Of a stretch of 64,000 bases of DNA, positions 37,257 to 46,229 are shown one piece after another. Made by a program: the position numbers and the translations under genes. Numbering within the stretch: the stretch's first letter is position 1; each line of letters opens with the position of its first letter. This DNA is from Sphingobium cupriresistens (GTDB taxonomy: Bacteria; Pseudomonadota; Alphaproteobacteria; Sphingomonadales; Sphingomonadaceae), in assembly GCF_004152865.1 (NCBI RefSeq), contig NZ_SEOO01000014.1:42119-106118 (forward strand). Direction: 5' to 3'. The notes below the pieces were generated by a model. That model saw nothing but the letters and a program-made list of their open reading frames with translations. It was not told where the DNA came from and ran no database searches.

Positions 37257-38191
37257 CAGACACCGGCACCAGCTGGCGCGACCGCCTCTTCGGCGGGCTG
37301 AAGCGCACATCCGACAGGCTTGGCGACAACCTCACCGGCCTTTTCTCCAAGGCGGCGCTCGACGACCAGACGTTGGACGAGATCGAAGAAGCCCTGATCG
37401 TTTCAGACCTTGGCCCCGCCATGGCCGCGCGCGTGCGCGAACGGCTGTCCGAAGGGCGCTTCAACAAGGAGCTGACCGAGGAATATCTGCGCGCGATCAT
37501 CGCGGAAGAGATCGAGAAGGTGCTCGCCCCGGTCGCCCGCCCGTTGGAGATCGAAGCCTTCCCGCGGCCGCAGGTCATCTTGGTGATCGGCGTCAACGGA
37601 TCAGGCAAGACCACCACCATAGCCAAGCTCGCCAATAATTTCCTGGAGCAGGATTATGGCGTGATGCTGGCCGCAGGCGATACCTTCCGCGCGGCGGCCA
37701 TCGGCCAGCTCAAGGTCTGGGCCGAGCGTCTGGGCATCCCCATCGTCGCCGGCAAGGAAGGCGGCGACGCGGCGGGCATCGTATTCGACGCGGTCAAGCA
37801 GGCGACGGAAACCGGCATCGACGTGCTGATCGTGGACACGGCCGGGCGCCTTCAGAACAAGACCGAATTGATGGACGAACTGTCCAAGGTGCGCCGCGTG
37901 CTGGGCCGATTGAACCCGGCCGCCCCGCACGACGTTGTGCTGGTTCTGGATGCCACCACGGGACAGAATGCGTTGAACCAGATCGAAGTCTTCAAGGAAA
38001 CCGCGCAGGTGACGGGGTTGGTCATGACCAAGCTCGACGGCACGGCGCGCGGCGGCGTGCTGGTCGCGGCGGCGGAGAAATTTCGTCTACCCATCCACGC
38101 CATCGGCGTTGGCGAAAAGATCGAGGATCTGCGCCCCTTCGATGCGGGCGACATGGCGCGCGCCATTGCAGGGACGGCCTATGCCCGCTGA
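37253..38191 (+). CDS. ftsY: Signal recognition particle receptor FtsY
   Basis: A 312-residue SRP receptor GTPase. The N domain is followed by the G domain with P-loop GVNGSGKT (113-120), AAGDTFRAAA, DTAGR and TKLDGTARGG. The acidic A domain of E. coli FtsY is nearly absent, so membrane binding relies on the short N-terminal helix (WRDRLFGGLKRTSDRL). It is the partner of Ffh. The 3' end overlaps yciB by 11 bases. Confidence 0.97.
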   Translation: MTDTGTSWRDRLFGGLKRTSDRLGDNLTGLFSKAALDDQTLDEIEEALIVSDLGPAMAARVRERLSEGRFNKELTEEYLRAIIAEEIEKVLAPVARPLEIEAFPRPQVILVIGVNGSGKTTTIAKLANNFLEQDYGVMLAAGDTFRAAAIGQLKVWAERLGIPIVAGKEGGDAAGIVFDAVKQATETGIDVLIVDTAGRLQNKTELMDELSKVRRVLGRLNPAAPHDVVLVLDATTGQNALNQIEVFKETAQVTGLVMTKLDGTARGGVLVAAAEKFRLPIHAIGVGEKIEDLRPFDAGDMARAIAGTAYAR

Positions 38192-38843
38192 CGCCAAGCC
38201 CGCCGCAAAGCCTGCCCATGGCGGCACGCTTAGCCTGGCGCTCGATTTCGGGCCGCTGCTGGTGTTCTTCCTGACCTATAAGGGCGCCGGCTGGCTCATG
38301 GGGGCGGGTAATCCGATCACCGCTATGACCTTCGGCACGGCCGCCTTCATGGCGGCGATCGTGATTGCGGTGATCCTCTCGAAAGTGAAGCTGGGCCGGG
38401 TGTCGCCGATGCTGTGGCTGTCGGCGCTGCTGATCCTGTTTTTCGGCGGCCTCACCATCTATTTCCATGATCAGAGCTTCATCCAGTTAAAGCCCACGAT
38501 CATCTACAGCTTCTTCGCGCTGATGCTGTTCGCAGGCCTGTTACGTGGCAAGCCGCTACTCAAATATCTGCTCCAGGCCGCCTATGACGGCCTGAGCGAA
38601 ACCGGCTGGATGAAGCTGTCGCGCAACTGGGCGCTTTTCTTCGTTGCCATGGCCATCGCGAACGAGCTGATGCGGCGGTCGATGAGCTTCGACAGCTGGC
38701 TGGCGGTCAAGGTCTGGGGCGTGACCATCGTGTCGATCGTCTTCGCCGCCGCCAACATTCCGATGCTGATGCGCCACGGCCTGACGCTGGGCGACAGCCT
38801 CGACAGCGACGAGGTCGGCGAAACCACCCCGCCCCAGGGATAA
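38181..38843 (+). CDS. yciB: Inner membrane-spanning protein YciB (septation protein A family)
   Basis: A 220-residue IspZ/YciB protein with about five helices. Typical features are LDFGPLLVFFLTYK, the KPTIIYSFFALMLFAGLLRGKPLLKYL block and the WMKLSRNWALFFVAMAIANE block. It is linked to septation and envelope integrity. The ATG lies within the ftsY end. The C-terminus (GDSLDSDEVGE) is acidic. Confidence 0.94.
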   Translation: MPADAKPAAKPAHGGTLSLALDFGPLLVFFLTYKGAGWLMGAGNPITAMTFGTAAFMAAIVIAVILSKVKLGRVSPMLWLSALLILFFGGLTIYFHDQSFIQLKPTIIYSFFALMLFAGLLRGKPLLKYLLQAAYDGLSETGWMKLSRNWALFFVAMAIANELMRRSMSFDSWLAVKVWGVTIVSIVFAAANIPMLMRHGLTLGDSLDSDEVGETTPPQG

Positions 38844-38854
38844 GCGCTTATTTC

Positions 38855-38869
38855 TGCGATCGTTTCGCA
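38855..38869. promoter_or_regulatory. Possible Fur-type operator upstream of sodB
   Basis: TGCGA-TCGTT-TCGCA is a perfect 5-bp inverted repeat with a 5-base centre, about 145 bases before the sodB ATG and just after yciB. Alphaproteobacterial Fur/Mur sites have this TGC...GCA form, and iron superoxide dismutases are common Fur targets. Regulator identity is inferred. Confidence 0.35.
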
Positions 38870-39011
38870 ATAGGCACATATCTGTTTTCTTGGGCGTTGG
38901 GGGAGCATATGGGAAGCGGCGGAGGCGTCCACGCCCCGCATGGACCATATGACCAATCGGCCGCTCCGACCTGCGTGCGGCCGCCCCATAACGAACCCGA
39001 GGAGTTCCGCC

Positions 39012-39626
39012 ATGGCTTTTGTTCTGCCCGACCTGCCCTATGCCAAGGATGCTTTTGGCGACATCCTGTCCGTCGAAACCTTCGATTTCCACCATGGCAA
39101 GCATCACAACGCCTATGTGGTAAAGGCCAATGAACTGGTCGCCGCCGACGCCAGCCTTCAGGGCAAGTCGCTGGTCGAACTGATCAAGTTGGCCAAGGGC
39201 GGCCTGTTCAACCAGGTCGGCCAGATCTGGAACCACACATTCTACTGGCAGTCGCTCTCGCCGACCAAGACCGCGCCGACCGGCGAACTGCTGGCCAAGA
39301 TCGAAGACGCCTTCGGCTCGGTCGATGCGCTGATCGAAAAGCTGAAGGCGGAGGCCGTCGGCCATTTCGCCAGCGGCTGGGCCGCACTGGTCCTCAAGGA
39401 CGGCAAACTGGAAGTGACCAGCTATCATGACGCCGACACCCCTGTCGCCCATGAAGGCCATGCGCCGCTGCTGATCGTCGATGTGTGGGAACATGCCTAT
39501 TATATCGACTATCGCAACCTGCGCCCCAGCTATGCCGATCGCATCCTCAAGGAAGCGATCAACTGGGACTTCGCAGCGTTGAACCTGGACGGCGAAGGCG
39601 CCGACCGCGCCGACCAGCCAGGCTGA
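39012..39626 (+). CDS. sodB: Superoxide dismutase, Fe/Mn family
   Basis: A 204-residue cytoplasmic SOD. The metal ligands by position are H27 (DFHHGKHH), H75 (WNHTFYW), D157 and H161 (DVWEHAYYIDY). The GGLFNQVGQIWNH segment and lack of a signal peptide suit FeSOD. A strong GAGGAG lies before the ATG at 39012. A terminator follows. Confidence 0.96.
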   Translation: MAFVLPDLPYAKDAFGDILSVETFDFHHGKHHNAYVVKANELVAADASLQGKSLVELIKLAKGGLFNQVGQIWNHTFYWQSLSPTKTAPTGELLAKIEDAFGSVDALIEKLKAEAVGHFASGWAALVLKDGKLEVTSYHDADTPVAHEGHAPLLIVDVWEHAYYIDYRNLRPSYADRILKEAINWDFAALNLDGEGADRADQPG

Positions 39627-39629
39627 TTG

Positions 39630-39671
39630 AAAAAAGGGGGGGCGATCGCATGGACCGGTCCCCCTTTTTTA
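39630..39671. terminator. Bidirectional terminator between sodB and the chemoreceptor gene
   Basis: An AAAAAAGGGGG arm and a CCCCCTTTTTT arm face each other around 17-18 bases. Each strand therefore ends in a T-run, serving sodB on the plus strand and the convergent mcp gene on the minus strand. Confidence 0.9.
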
Positions 39672-39697
39672 TGCGGCGTGTGGCTGGAGCGATCTGG

Positions 39698-41221
39698 TCA
39701 GGCCGCTTCCAACTGCGCGACAAATTGTTCCGCCGCTCGCTGCAACGCTTTGGCCGTTTGCGACAAACTCGATGCGGCGCTGGAAACGCGCCCCGACAGG
39801 CTTTCCGTGTCGCGCGCGACATCGGCCACCCCTTCCATCTGCCGCGTCATGATGGCGGCGTCCTGCGCCGTATCACGCGCCGATTCACCGATAGCGCTGG
39901 TCGCATCGCGCTGATCGACGACCGCCCGCTGGATGTCCTCCGCCGCGTCCGCCAGTTGTTCGACGGCGCCGGCGACGTCGGACAGCGCCTCGCGCGCGAC
40001 GCCAGCCCCCTCACGGGCGGACCAAGCCAGAGCGTGAATTTCGCCGGTCGCGTTGGCGGCCTGACCCGCCAATTGCTTCACTTCTCCGGCCACTACGGCG
40101 AAACCGCGGCCGACCTCCCCGGCACGCGCGGCTTCGATCGTGGCGTTGAGCGCCAAAAGATTGGTGCGCGCGGCAATATCCGTGATGGAATTGGCGAAAC
40201 TAGTGATCGATGTGGTGCGATCCTCCAGATCGTGCACGGCCTGATGCCCTTTAGTCGATACGCGCTGCGCTTCGCCGCCCAGCATCGCCTGCTGGTGCGA
40301 GGCGGATGCGATGGCGGTGATCGATTCCGACAACTGGTCGATCCGTCGGGCCAGCATGGTCGCATTGGCGGAAGATTGTTCGGCGATCGCCACCGTCTCT
40401 GCGGTGCCCTCGCTCGCACGCTGGGCCAATTGATTGAGTTGCCGGGCCGAATCGTCAAGTTCTTGGGCAGCAGCACCAACCGCGCCCACGATTTCCGCCA
40501 CTGAATGGCGGAAATCTCCGACCAGCGTCAGCGTGGCCGCCCGCCGATCCGTAGCCATGCGGGCCTTTTCCGCCTCTTGCTGTTCGCGCAGATGCGCAGC
40601 GCGTGTCTCCAACTCGCTGCGCGCCGTCATCGCCGCTTCCGCAGCATGACGCCCCTTTTCGGCTTGCTGGGCCAATTGCCCGGCCTGCGCCACATGCCCG
40701 TCTAGAGCCAGCAGCATCGCGCGCAACCGAACGGTCAGGTAGCATAATATGGCCGCTTGCAGCACGACCGCCACGCCGTGGATCGTGACGCGACCGATAT
40801 TGGCATTGTCCGGAAATACCCAGGTCGGCAGGAACAGGCTGAGCGCCAGATGATGGGCAGCCGTCAGCGAAGCCGCCAGCAGGATCGGCCGCCAGTCGTA
40901 GAGCAGCGCCAACCCCGCCAGCGCCACGAAGAAGAACATATGGCCGTCCATCTGCCAGCCATAGCCAGACAGCAGATACAGCCCGATCGCCGGTTGCACG
41001 GCGGCCAGCGTACCCATGGCCAGACGCGCTTCGAGGTCGCGCCGCTCCCGCATCACGCGGATGGTCGGCAGCGCATTGACCAGTGCGGACAGGAACAGCG
41101 CGCGGCCACTATGTTCCGCCCCTAGCAACAGGCCCGCGAGGCCGATCGCCACGGTCCAGATCCAGTTGGCGAACAGGAGAATGCGCAGCCCCTGCAGTCG
41201 CAATCGATCCAGGCTGGTCAT
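39698..41221 (-). CDS. Methyl-accepting chemotaxis protein with polytopic N-terminus
   Basis: A 507-residue chemoreceptor. Instead of a periplasmic ligand domain, the first 200 residues hold about six membrane helices. A coiled coil follows (Gln/Ala/Glu-rich, about 205-260), then the signalling domain with the conserved hairpin tip [21 protein letters not shown] and [15 protein letters not shown]. There is no CheR/CheB-tethering pentapeptide at the C-terminus, which ends FVAQLEAA. It probably senses a membrane or cytoplasmic state such as energy or redox. The start at 41221 follows a GGTGAGC motif, five bases after the small upstream gene. The che genes are about 2.5 kb away. Confidence 0.9.
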   Translation of the reverse strand: MTSLDRLRLQGLRILLFANWIWTVAIGLAGLLLGAEHSGRALFLSALVNALPTIRVMRERRDLEARLAMGTLAAVQPAIGLYLLSGYGWQMDGHMFFFVALAGLALLYDWRPILLAASLTAAHHLALSLFLPTWVFPDNANIGRVTIHGVAVVLQAAILCYLTVRLRAMLLALDGHVAQAGQLAQQAEKGRHAAEAAMTARSELETRAAHLREQQEAEKARMATDRRAATLTLVGDFRHSVAEIVGAVGAAAQELDDSARQLNQLAQRASEGTAETVAIAEQSSANATMLARRIDQLSESITAIASASHQQAMLGGEAQRVSTKGHQAVHDLEDRTTSITSFANSITDIAARTNLLALNATIEAARAGEVGRGFAVVAGEVKQLAGQAANATGEIHALAWSAREGAGVAREALSDVAGAVEQLADAAEDIQRAVVDQRDATSAIGESARDTAQDAAIMTRQMEGVADVARDTESLSGRVSSAASSLSQTAKALQRAAEQFVAQLEAA

Positions 41222-41226
41222 CGCGC

Positions 41227-41541
41227 TCACCGAGTCGGTGCTCCGCAACCGCTCATTTGCGTCGACAAGGCGACTATTCCGCGGCGCAGCAGCGCAGGGG
41301 CCAGTTCGCCCCGCCTGCCTTCGACCAGCAAGGAGCCTGTCCAAGGGCCTTTCGCGACCAGCCTGGCGCCATTGGCGATAGCGATGGACGCTAGCGCGCG
41401 CCTTGCCCCGTCGGTCAATGGCAGCAGGACCATCCGGCCGCTCGTCGGCGGAACAGCATATAGCCCCAGAAGACCAAACAGGATCAGGCCGCATTGCCCC
41501 GCCAAGGGCAGGATGCAGCGATAGGGGGCAACCAGCTTCAT
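41227..41541 (-). CDS. Small membrane-anchored protein preceding the chemoreceptor
   Basis: A 104-residue protein with one hydrophobic N-terminal helix (about residues 10-30) and a compact Arg/Ala/Leu-rich remainder. A good Shine-Dalgarno (GGGTGGA) stands before the ATG at 41541. Only five bases separate it from the mcp start, so the two are surely cotranscribed. No known domain is recognised. An accessory role for the receptor is inference from position. Confidence 0.65.
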   Translation of the reverse strand: MKLVAPYRCILPLAGQCGLILFGLLGLYAVPPTSGRMVLLPLTDGARRALASIAIANGARLVAKGPWTGSLLVEGRRGELAPALLRRGIVALSTQMSGCGAPTR

Positions 41542-41575
41542 TCCACCCGAATAGGATATATTGGTAAGGAAAATG

Positions 41576-41890
41576 TTAAGGATGTTCGGACGCGTTCAAA
41601 CCCAGAGTTTCCGCCAGTTCATCCAGGTCGGCGCCCGGCCGGACCAACAACCATTCGCGGCTTGCCGCACCATCCACCACGGTCACGGCGCCCTTGGGAC
41701 ATATGCCCAGGCATTTCACCTCAAGCACGCCTGCCGCCGCCTTGCGCCCCGTCTTCAAGGACAGATGCTTGCGTAGCGCCTTGGCCAGTCGTTCGCCCCC
41801 ACCCGGACCGAAGCCACCGTCCAGCTTCTTGGAACATTTGCGGCAGACCAGCGCCACATTGGACCAATTCGACCGGACCTGATCCTTCAA
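41576..41890 (-). CDS. Thioredoxin-like [2Fe-2S] ferredoxin family protein
   Basis: A 104-residue protein with cysteines C16, C19, C60 and C64 (VCRKC and KCLGICPKGAVTV). The second pair resembles the C-x3-C of thioredoxin-fold [2Fe-2S] ferredoxins such as the NuoE C-terminal domain and nitrogenase-linked Fd. It is shorter than NuoE and may be a stand-alone electron carrier. The gene overlaps the DnaJ-domain gene by four bases, so the two are coupled; the functional link is unknown. Confidence 0.82.
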   Translation of the reverse strand: MKDQVRSNWSNVALVCRKCSKKLDGGFGPGGGERLAKALRKHLSLKTGRKAAAGVLEVKCLGICPKGAVTVVDGAASREWLLVRPGADLDELAETLGLNASEHP

Positions 41891-42435
41891 GCCTCCGCTC
41901 CGCGCGGTTTCCAGGTCCGACGCTCTTCGGCCGCACGCAGCACCTCGTAAGCGGCTTGGATCGCCTGGAACCGGACCGCCGCGTCGCTGTCTCCAGGCTT
42001 CACATCAGGATGATAGGCTTTGGCGAGCCGCCGCCAGTTCTTCTTCACATCCTCGAAACCGGCGTCGTCTTCCAGCTCCAATGCCTTAAGCGCATGGAGT
42101 TCGTCGCGGGATCGGCTCCCATCGCCCGGCCCGCCCCAGCCATGATAGGCGCTTGACTGGTAACCGCCCGCCGCCCGCCGCTCTGTCTTCTCGCGGGCCG
42201 CTCGCTCTTCCTCGTCCAACCCCTGAAAATAATCCCAATTACGATTATACTCGCCGGCATGGTCAGCGCAGAAATACCAGCGCTCCGGGCTGTTGGGCGA
42301 TTTGGGCGCAGGGCAGTCGCCTGGCTTGTCGCAACCGAAGCGATCGCACATGCGCACGCGCTGCGCTTCACGCGCCGCGCCATAGGCGCGCCATCGCGGA
42401 AATCCCCAGTCATTGGATCGGCTGTGTCGTGCCAT
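41887..42435 (-). CDS. DnaJ-domain protein with N-terminal cysteine cluster
   Basis: A 182-residue J-domain protein. The J domain lies at the C-terminal end (about residues 117-170) with the HPD motif at 142-144 (AKAYHPDVKPGD). The N-terminal part has C30, C35, C41, C56 and H59 spaced like a small zinc site, and is rich in Trp, Tyr and Arg. It presumably delivers a client to DnaK. A stop-start overlap couples it to the ferredoxin-like gene, so an Fe-S-related client is possible but speculative. Confidence 0.85.
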   Translation of the reverse strand: MARHSRSNDWGFPRWRAYGAAREAQRVRMCDRFGCDKPGDCPAPKSPNSPERWYFCADHAGEYNRNWDYFQGLDEEERAAREKTERRAAGGYQSSAYHGWGGPGDGSRSRDELHALKALELEDDAGFEDVKKNWRRLAKAYHPDVKPGDSDAAVRFQAIQAAYEVLRAAEERRTWKPRGAEA

Positions 42436-42496
42436 ATTGCCGAATTAGGGAATAAGCGGGAGAAACGCTACCCCGCCTGGGGATTTCGAACAGGAA

Positions 42497-42886
42497 AATG
42501 CCAGAGGGCCTGTAAGCCGGGTTCTGTCCACCCTGTTTCCAAGGATAGGCGACCATTCCTCTAGGGAACGGATTGCTCCGCTCCTCAAGCAACCAACCCG
42601 GACGGTCTCGGCCGAAACAGGCCTAGCGGTCAAGCCGCGCGCCGCCCCTATTCGGTCTTGCTCCCGGTGGGGTTTACCGTGCCGCCTTGCGTTGCCGCAG
42701 ACGCGGTGCGCTCTTACCGCACCCTTTCAATTTCGCTTAGCCGAAGCTGTAGCGACCTGCTTTCTGTTGCACTGTCCCTTGGATCACTCCAGCCGGTCGT
42801 TAACCGGCACCGTTATTTCGTGGAGCCCGGACTTTCCTCGCCGTGGCGGTTACCCGCCACGCCGCGGCCGCCCGGCCCTCTGGCGA
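42497..42886 (-). ncRNA. rnpB: RNase P RNA (class A)
   Basis: The minus strand carries the signature GAGGAAAGTCCGGGCTCC near the 5' end. Near the 3' end it carries AACCCGGCTTACAGGCCCTCTGG, printed here only as its parts AACCCGGCTTACAG and GGCCCTCTGG. The P1 helix is visible: CCAGAGGGCC at 42883-42874 pairs with GGCCCTCTGG at 42510-42501. The length of about 390 bases fits class A. It forms the catalytic RNA of RNase P, which trims tRNA 5' leaders. The exact ends are estimated from the P1 helix. Confidence 0.93.
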
Positions 42887-42925
42887 AACGGGCCTTAGAC
42901 CTATTTTCCGGCTTCGTCATCCCGC

Positions 42926-43624
42926 TTATTCATCGCCGCGCGGTTTGGGCAGCAGCAGCGCCAGCAGGATGGCGCGACATTCGCCGTCGACCACGCCGTC
43001 GATCAGTTCGGGACGGAAACGACGCTGGAAAGCCACCACCGCCGCCTGCGGATCGGCAATGTCATAACCGAAGCGCTCAAGCGCCAGCATGAAGCCGCCG
43101 TCGGTCCAGTGCGGGTCCATCAGATTCTTGGTGGGCCGCGGCAGGGCCAGACGCAGGCGCGCAAGTTGCCCCCAAGGAAAAAGTTCGCCGGGATCCTGCT
43201 TGCGCGCGGGCGCGATGTCGCTGTGGCCCACGATGTTGCCGCGGGTGATGCGATGGCGCTGAACGATTTGATGGACCAGCGGGATCAGCGATCCCATCTG
43301 CGTTTCCGGGAAAGGCCGATAGCCCCATTCATGCCCCGGATTGACAATCTCTATGCCGATACTCGCAGAATTGACGTCATCAACGCCGCGCCAGTGCGAT
43401 CGACCCGCGTGCCAAGCGCGCTTGGCTTCATCAACCATGCGGATGATCTGCCCGTCCTCCGTCACGACATAATGGGCCGATACTTTCGATTCGGAATTGG
43501 CCAGCCAATTGATGGCGCTCGCCGCATCGGGCATACCGGTATAGTGCAGCACCAACATGGAGATGGGCAGGCTGCGCTCGTCGAAATTGGGCGACGGCGT
43601 TTCGATCATCGGCATGTCGGTCAT
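42926..43624 (-). CDS. N-acetylmuramoyl-L-alanine amidase, AmpD/AmiD family
   Basis: A 232-residue amidase_2-domain protein. The zinc-binding first His is in VLHYTGM, the central segment is WHAGRSHWRGVDDVNSASIGIE, and the later His/Asp region is VGHSDIAPARKQDPGELFPW. The C-terminal part (VAFQRRFRPELIDGVVDGEC) looks like a peptidoglycan-binding domain. It cleaves the MurNAc-L-Ala bond, in AmpD-type cell-wall recycling if cytoplasmic; I see no signal peptide from the ATG at 43624. The open frame further up to 43723 lacks family features. Confidence 0.9.
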   Translation of the reverse strand: MTDMPMIETPSPNFDERSLPISMLVLHYTGMPDAASAINWLANSESKVSAHYVVTEDGQIIRMVDEAKRAWHAGRSHWRGVDDVNSASIGIEIVNPGHEWGYRPFPETQMGSLIPLVHQIVQRHRITRGNIVGHSDIAPARKQDPGELFPWGQLARLRLALPRPTKNLMDPHWTDGGFMLALERFGYDIADPQAAVVAFQRRFRPELIDGVVDGECRAILLALLLPKPRGDE

Positions 43625-43753
43625 CGGAAAAGGCCAGTCACTTGCAGCTGCTCGATCATCGCACCCTTCCGGCGCGCCTCTTTGGCGCCCTGAACGCGAC
43701 AATGACTTAGACCGGCCCGGCAATCAAGCAGGGTTAATATGAGCGAAGCCGCG

Positions 43754-44632
43754 TCAGCCCGTCCGGCGCATCGGCCCACCGGCGCAATTGGGCGTTAGCG
43801 CCTTGCGGGCATAGCCGCCGCGAAATTCGGGATGGGACAGGAAATCGTCGCCTTGCCCGATCACCGTCTCCCCCGCGCCCAGCAGCAGGACCGACCCGGC
43901 ATGGCTGTGTCGGGCCAGCAGGCGCAACACGTCCCCGCGCCGTTCCGGCGTGAAGTAGAGCAAGACATTGCGGCACAGCAGCAAGTCATATTCGCCCGAT
44001 GGCGCGCGCGGATCGAACAGATTGTCATGCCGAAAATCGATCATCCGGCGCAGATCGGGGCTGGCGCGCCAATCCTCGCCATGCGGTTCGAACCATTTGA
44101 TGAGGTCGCCGACAGCCAGACCGCGTTGCACGTCCATCTGCGAAAAGATGCCGGCGCGCGCCTGTTCGATCGCGGCCGTGGAAATATCCGTCGCCAATAT
44201 CTCGATGCGCCACCCCTGCCAGCGCGCCGTGTCGTTACGCAGGCGGATCGCCAGCGAATAAGCCTCCTGTCCGGTCGAGCAGCCCGCGCTCCAGATCCGC
44301 AATGTGCGATCCTGCCGATCCTCCTGGATACGCGGCAGGATCTGGCGATGGATCATGTCGAAAATCTGGAGGTCGCGGAAGAAGCTGCTTTCATTGTTGA
44401 GCAGCGCATTGACCACATCCTCGTCCAGGCGCGGGTCGCGCTTGCGCAACAGCATCGCGGCCAGATCGTCGATATCCTGCAACCCATGCGCGCGCAGAAT
44501 CGGCCGCAGGGCGGTCTCCATCCGCCATGCCCGGCCTTCCGACAATATCTGGCCTGTTCGCGCCTCCAGAAGCCCGGAGAGTATCCGCGCGGCGCCCTGG
44601 AAAATGGCGGCTCCGGCTGGTGGCAACGGCAT
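43754..44632 (-). CDS. cheR: Chemotaxis protein methyltransferase CheR
   Basis: A 292-residue CheR that methylates glutamates on chemoreceptors using SAM. The helical N-terminal domain ends with NNESSFFRDLQIFD. The SAM site is IWSAGCSTGQEAYSLAI, followed by ILATDIS and DLLLCRNVLLYF. It overlaps the cheB stop by one base (TGATG). It is the last gene of the cheA-cheW-cheY-cheB-cheR cluster on the minus strand. Confidence 0.96.
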   Translation of the reverse strand: MPLPPAGAAIFQGAARILSGLLEARTGQILSEGRAWRMETALRPILRAHGLQDIDDLAAMLLRKRDPRLDEDVVNALLNNESSFFRDLQIFDMIHRQILPRIQEDRQDRTLRIWSAGCSTGQEAYSLAIRLRNDTARWQGWRIEILATDISTAAIEQARAGIFSQMDVQRGLAVGDLIKWFEPHGEDWRASPDLRRMIDFRHDNLFDPRAPSGEYDLLLCRNVLLYFTPERRGDVLRLLARHSHAGSVLLLGAGETVIGQGDDFLSHPEFRGGYARKALTPNCAGGPMRRTG

Positions 44633-45717
44633 CAGGCGGTGACCTTCCCGCGACGCGCGACAAAATGCATCATCGCCAGCGGCTCCATGACTGCGCAGGT
44701 GAGCCCCGCTCCCGCGACCGATCCCGGCATACCCCATACGACGCTGCTCGCCTCGTCCTGGGCGACGATCCAGCCACCAGCCGCGACAATCTCGCGCGCG
44801 CCCAGCGTCCCATCGCGCCCCATGCCGGTCAGAACGATCCCGGCCGCACCGGCACCGTAAACCTCCGCCATGCTGGCGAACATCGGATCGACGCCGGGCA
44901 GGTTGCCGGTTGGCGTGCGTTCAGGATTGAGGATGATCATGGCTCGACCATGTAGGCCGCGCCGCAATTGGATATTCGCGTCGCCGGGCGCGACATAAAC
45001 GATATCGGGCATCAGCAGATCGCCGGTTTCCGCGACCTTCACCCGCAGGCTGGTCATGCGCGACAGTTGCTGCGCGAAATAGACGGTGAAGCTGGCGGGG
45101 AGATGCTGAGTCAACAGCAACGGCACGCCCAGCGGCGCGGCCAATCCCTGAAACAGCTGGCCCAGGGCATGGATGCCGCCGGTCGATGCCCCAATGCCGA
45201 TACAGGCAAGCGGCGCGGCGGCCGGGTTAATGGGCGGAGAACTGGTGAGACGCGGCAAGGGCGGAGCCACCGGTCGATCGCCAAACAACCGGTTCAACCG
45301 GTCGATCAATGCCTGGGGGAATTGTTCGCCAAAGCTGCCGCTGCCGGGCTTGGACACGATGTCGCTGGCGCCCAGCGCCAGCGCCTCGATCGCGGCGGCG
45401 CTGCCTTCCTCGCATTTGCCTGACAGGATCGCGACCTTCACGGCCGGATTGGCCCGCAGTATCTGCGGCAAGGCAGCCAAGCCGCTCTGGCCCGGCAATT
45501 CAATGTCGAGCAGCACCAGATCCACCGCATGTTCGGCCAGATAGCCCAGCGCATGTTCGGCGCTGTTCGTCTTGTGCACCACGCTATAGCTTGAATCGCC
45601 ATTGAGAATGCGTTCGATGACCGTCCGCACAACTACCGAATCATCCACAACCAACGTGCGAACGGCATGTTGTTCACTGATGCGGCTGGATGGTATCGGC
45701 ATGATCGCGTTCATCAT
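44632..45717 (-). CDS. cheB: Protein-glutamate methylesterase CheB
   Basis: A 361-residue CheB. The receiver domain has D25/D26 and phospho-acceptor D71 (LLDIELPGQSG). A linker from about residue 150 leads to the esterase domain with catalytic S178 (GIGASTGG), H205 (LTQHLPA) and D302 (TGMGRDG). It removes methyl groups from receptors when phosphorylated by CheA. I take the ATG at 45717; a GTG at 45756 is the upstream limit. Confidence 0.96.
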   Translation of the reverse strand: MMNAIMPIPSSRISEQHAVRTLVVDDSVVVRTVIERILNGDSSYSVVHKTNSAEHALGYLAEHAVDLVLLDIELPGQSGLAALPQILRANPAVKVAILSGKCEEGSAAAIEALALGASDIVSKPGSGSFGEQFPQALIDRLNRLFGDRPVAPPLPRLTSSPPINPAAAPLACIGIGASTGGIHALGQLFQGLAAPLGVPLLLTQHLPASFTVYFAQQLSRMTSLRVKVAETGDLLMPDIVYVAPGDANIQLRRGLHGRAMIILNPERTPTGNLPGVDPMFASMAEVYGAGAAGIVLTGMGRDGTLGAREIVAAGGWIVAQDEASSVVWGMPGSVAGAGLTCAVMEPLAMMHFVARRGKVTA

Positions 45718-45780
45718 GGGCTTTCTGCGCGGAAGGATCAGATGGAAATCGGGCACTCATGGGTCAGCGGGCAGGCGCCG

Positions 45781-46146
45781 CTAGATCACCCCGACGATCG
45801 CCAGCTTGCTTTCCAATGTCTCCCGATCGAACGGCTTCATGACATATTCGTCGGCGCCGGCCTCGACCGCCGCCTTGATATGGCTGATCCCGTTTTCCGT
45901 GGTGCAGAAGATGATCTTGGGTCGCGCCGCCATTTTGGCGGTGGAAAGCGCCTGCAGGAATTCCATCCCGCTCATGATTGGCATGTTCCAGTCGAGCAGC
46001 ACCACATCGGGCGGAGAGGCTTCGCACTGGGTGAGCGCGTCCTGCCCGTCCACCGCCTCGCTGACCGTCAGGTCCAGGGATTCCAGAATATGACGGGCAA
46101 CCTTGCGGATGACCTTTGAATCGTCGACGACCAGGCAATTCTTCAT
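45781..46146 (-). CDS. cheY: Chemotaxis response regulator CheY
   Basis: A 121-residue single receiver domain. Acidic residues are D8 and D9, phospho-acceptor D52 (VLLDWNMPIMSG), T82 (FCTTEN) and K104 (VMKPFD). It is phosphorylated by CheA and binds the flagellar switch. AAGGGAC stands before the ATG. It lies between cheW and cheB. Confidence 0.95.
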   Translation of the reverse strand: MKNCLVVDDSKVIRKVARHILESLDLTVSEAVDGQDALTQCEASPPDVVLLDWNMPIMSGMEFLQALSTAKMAARPKIIFCTTENGISHIKAAVEAGADEYVMKPFDRETLESKLAIVGVI

Positions 46147-46229
46147 GAAGCGTCCCTTAGGTTTTTGCGTCCCGTTTCAGCGGGCTTAACCGGCAAAGCC
46201 AAGTATTTGGTAAACGAGCCGGGCATATT

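Noticed and set aside
31561..38191. 4.5S SRP RNA near ffh or ftsY
   Set aside because: I looked for the conserved GGAA-containing hairpin in the gaps near ffh and ftsY and found none that was convincing.
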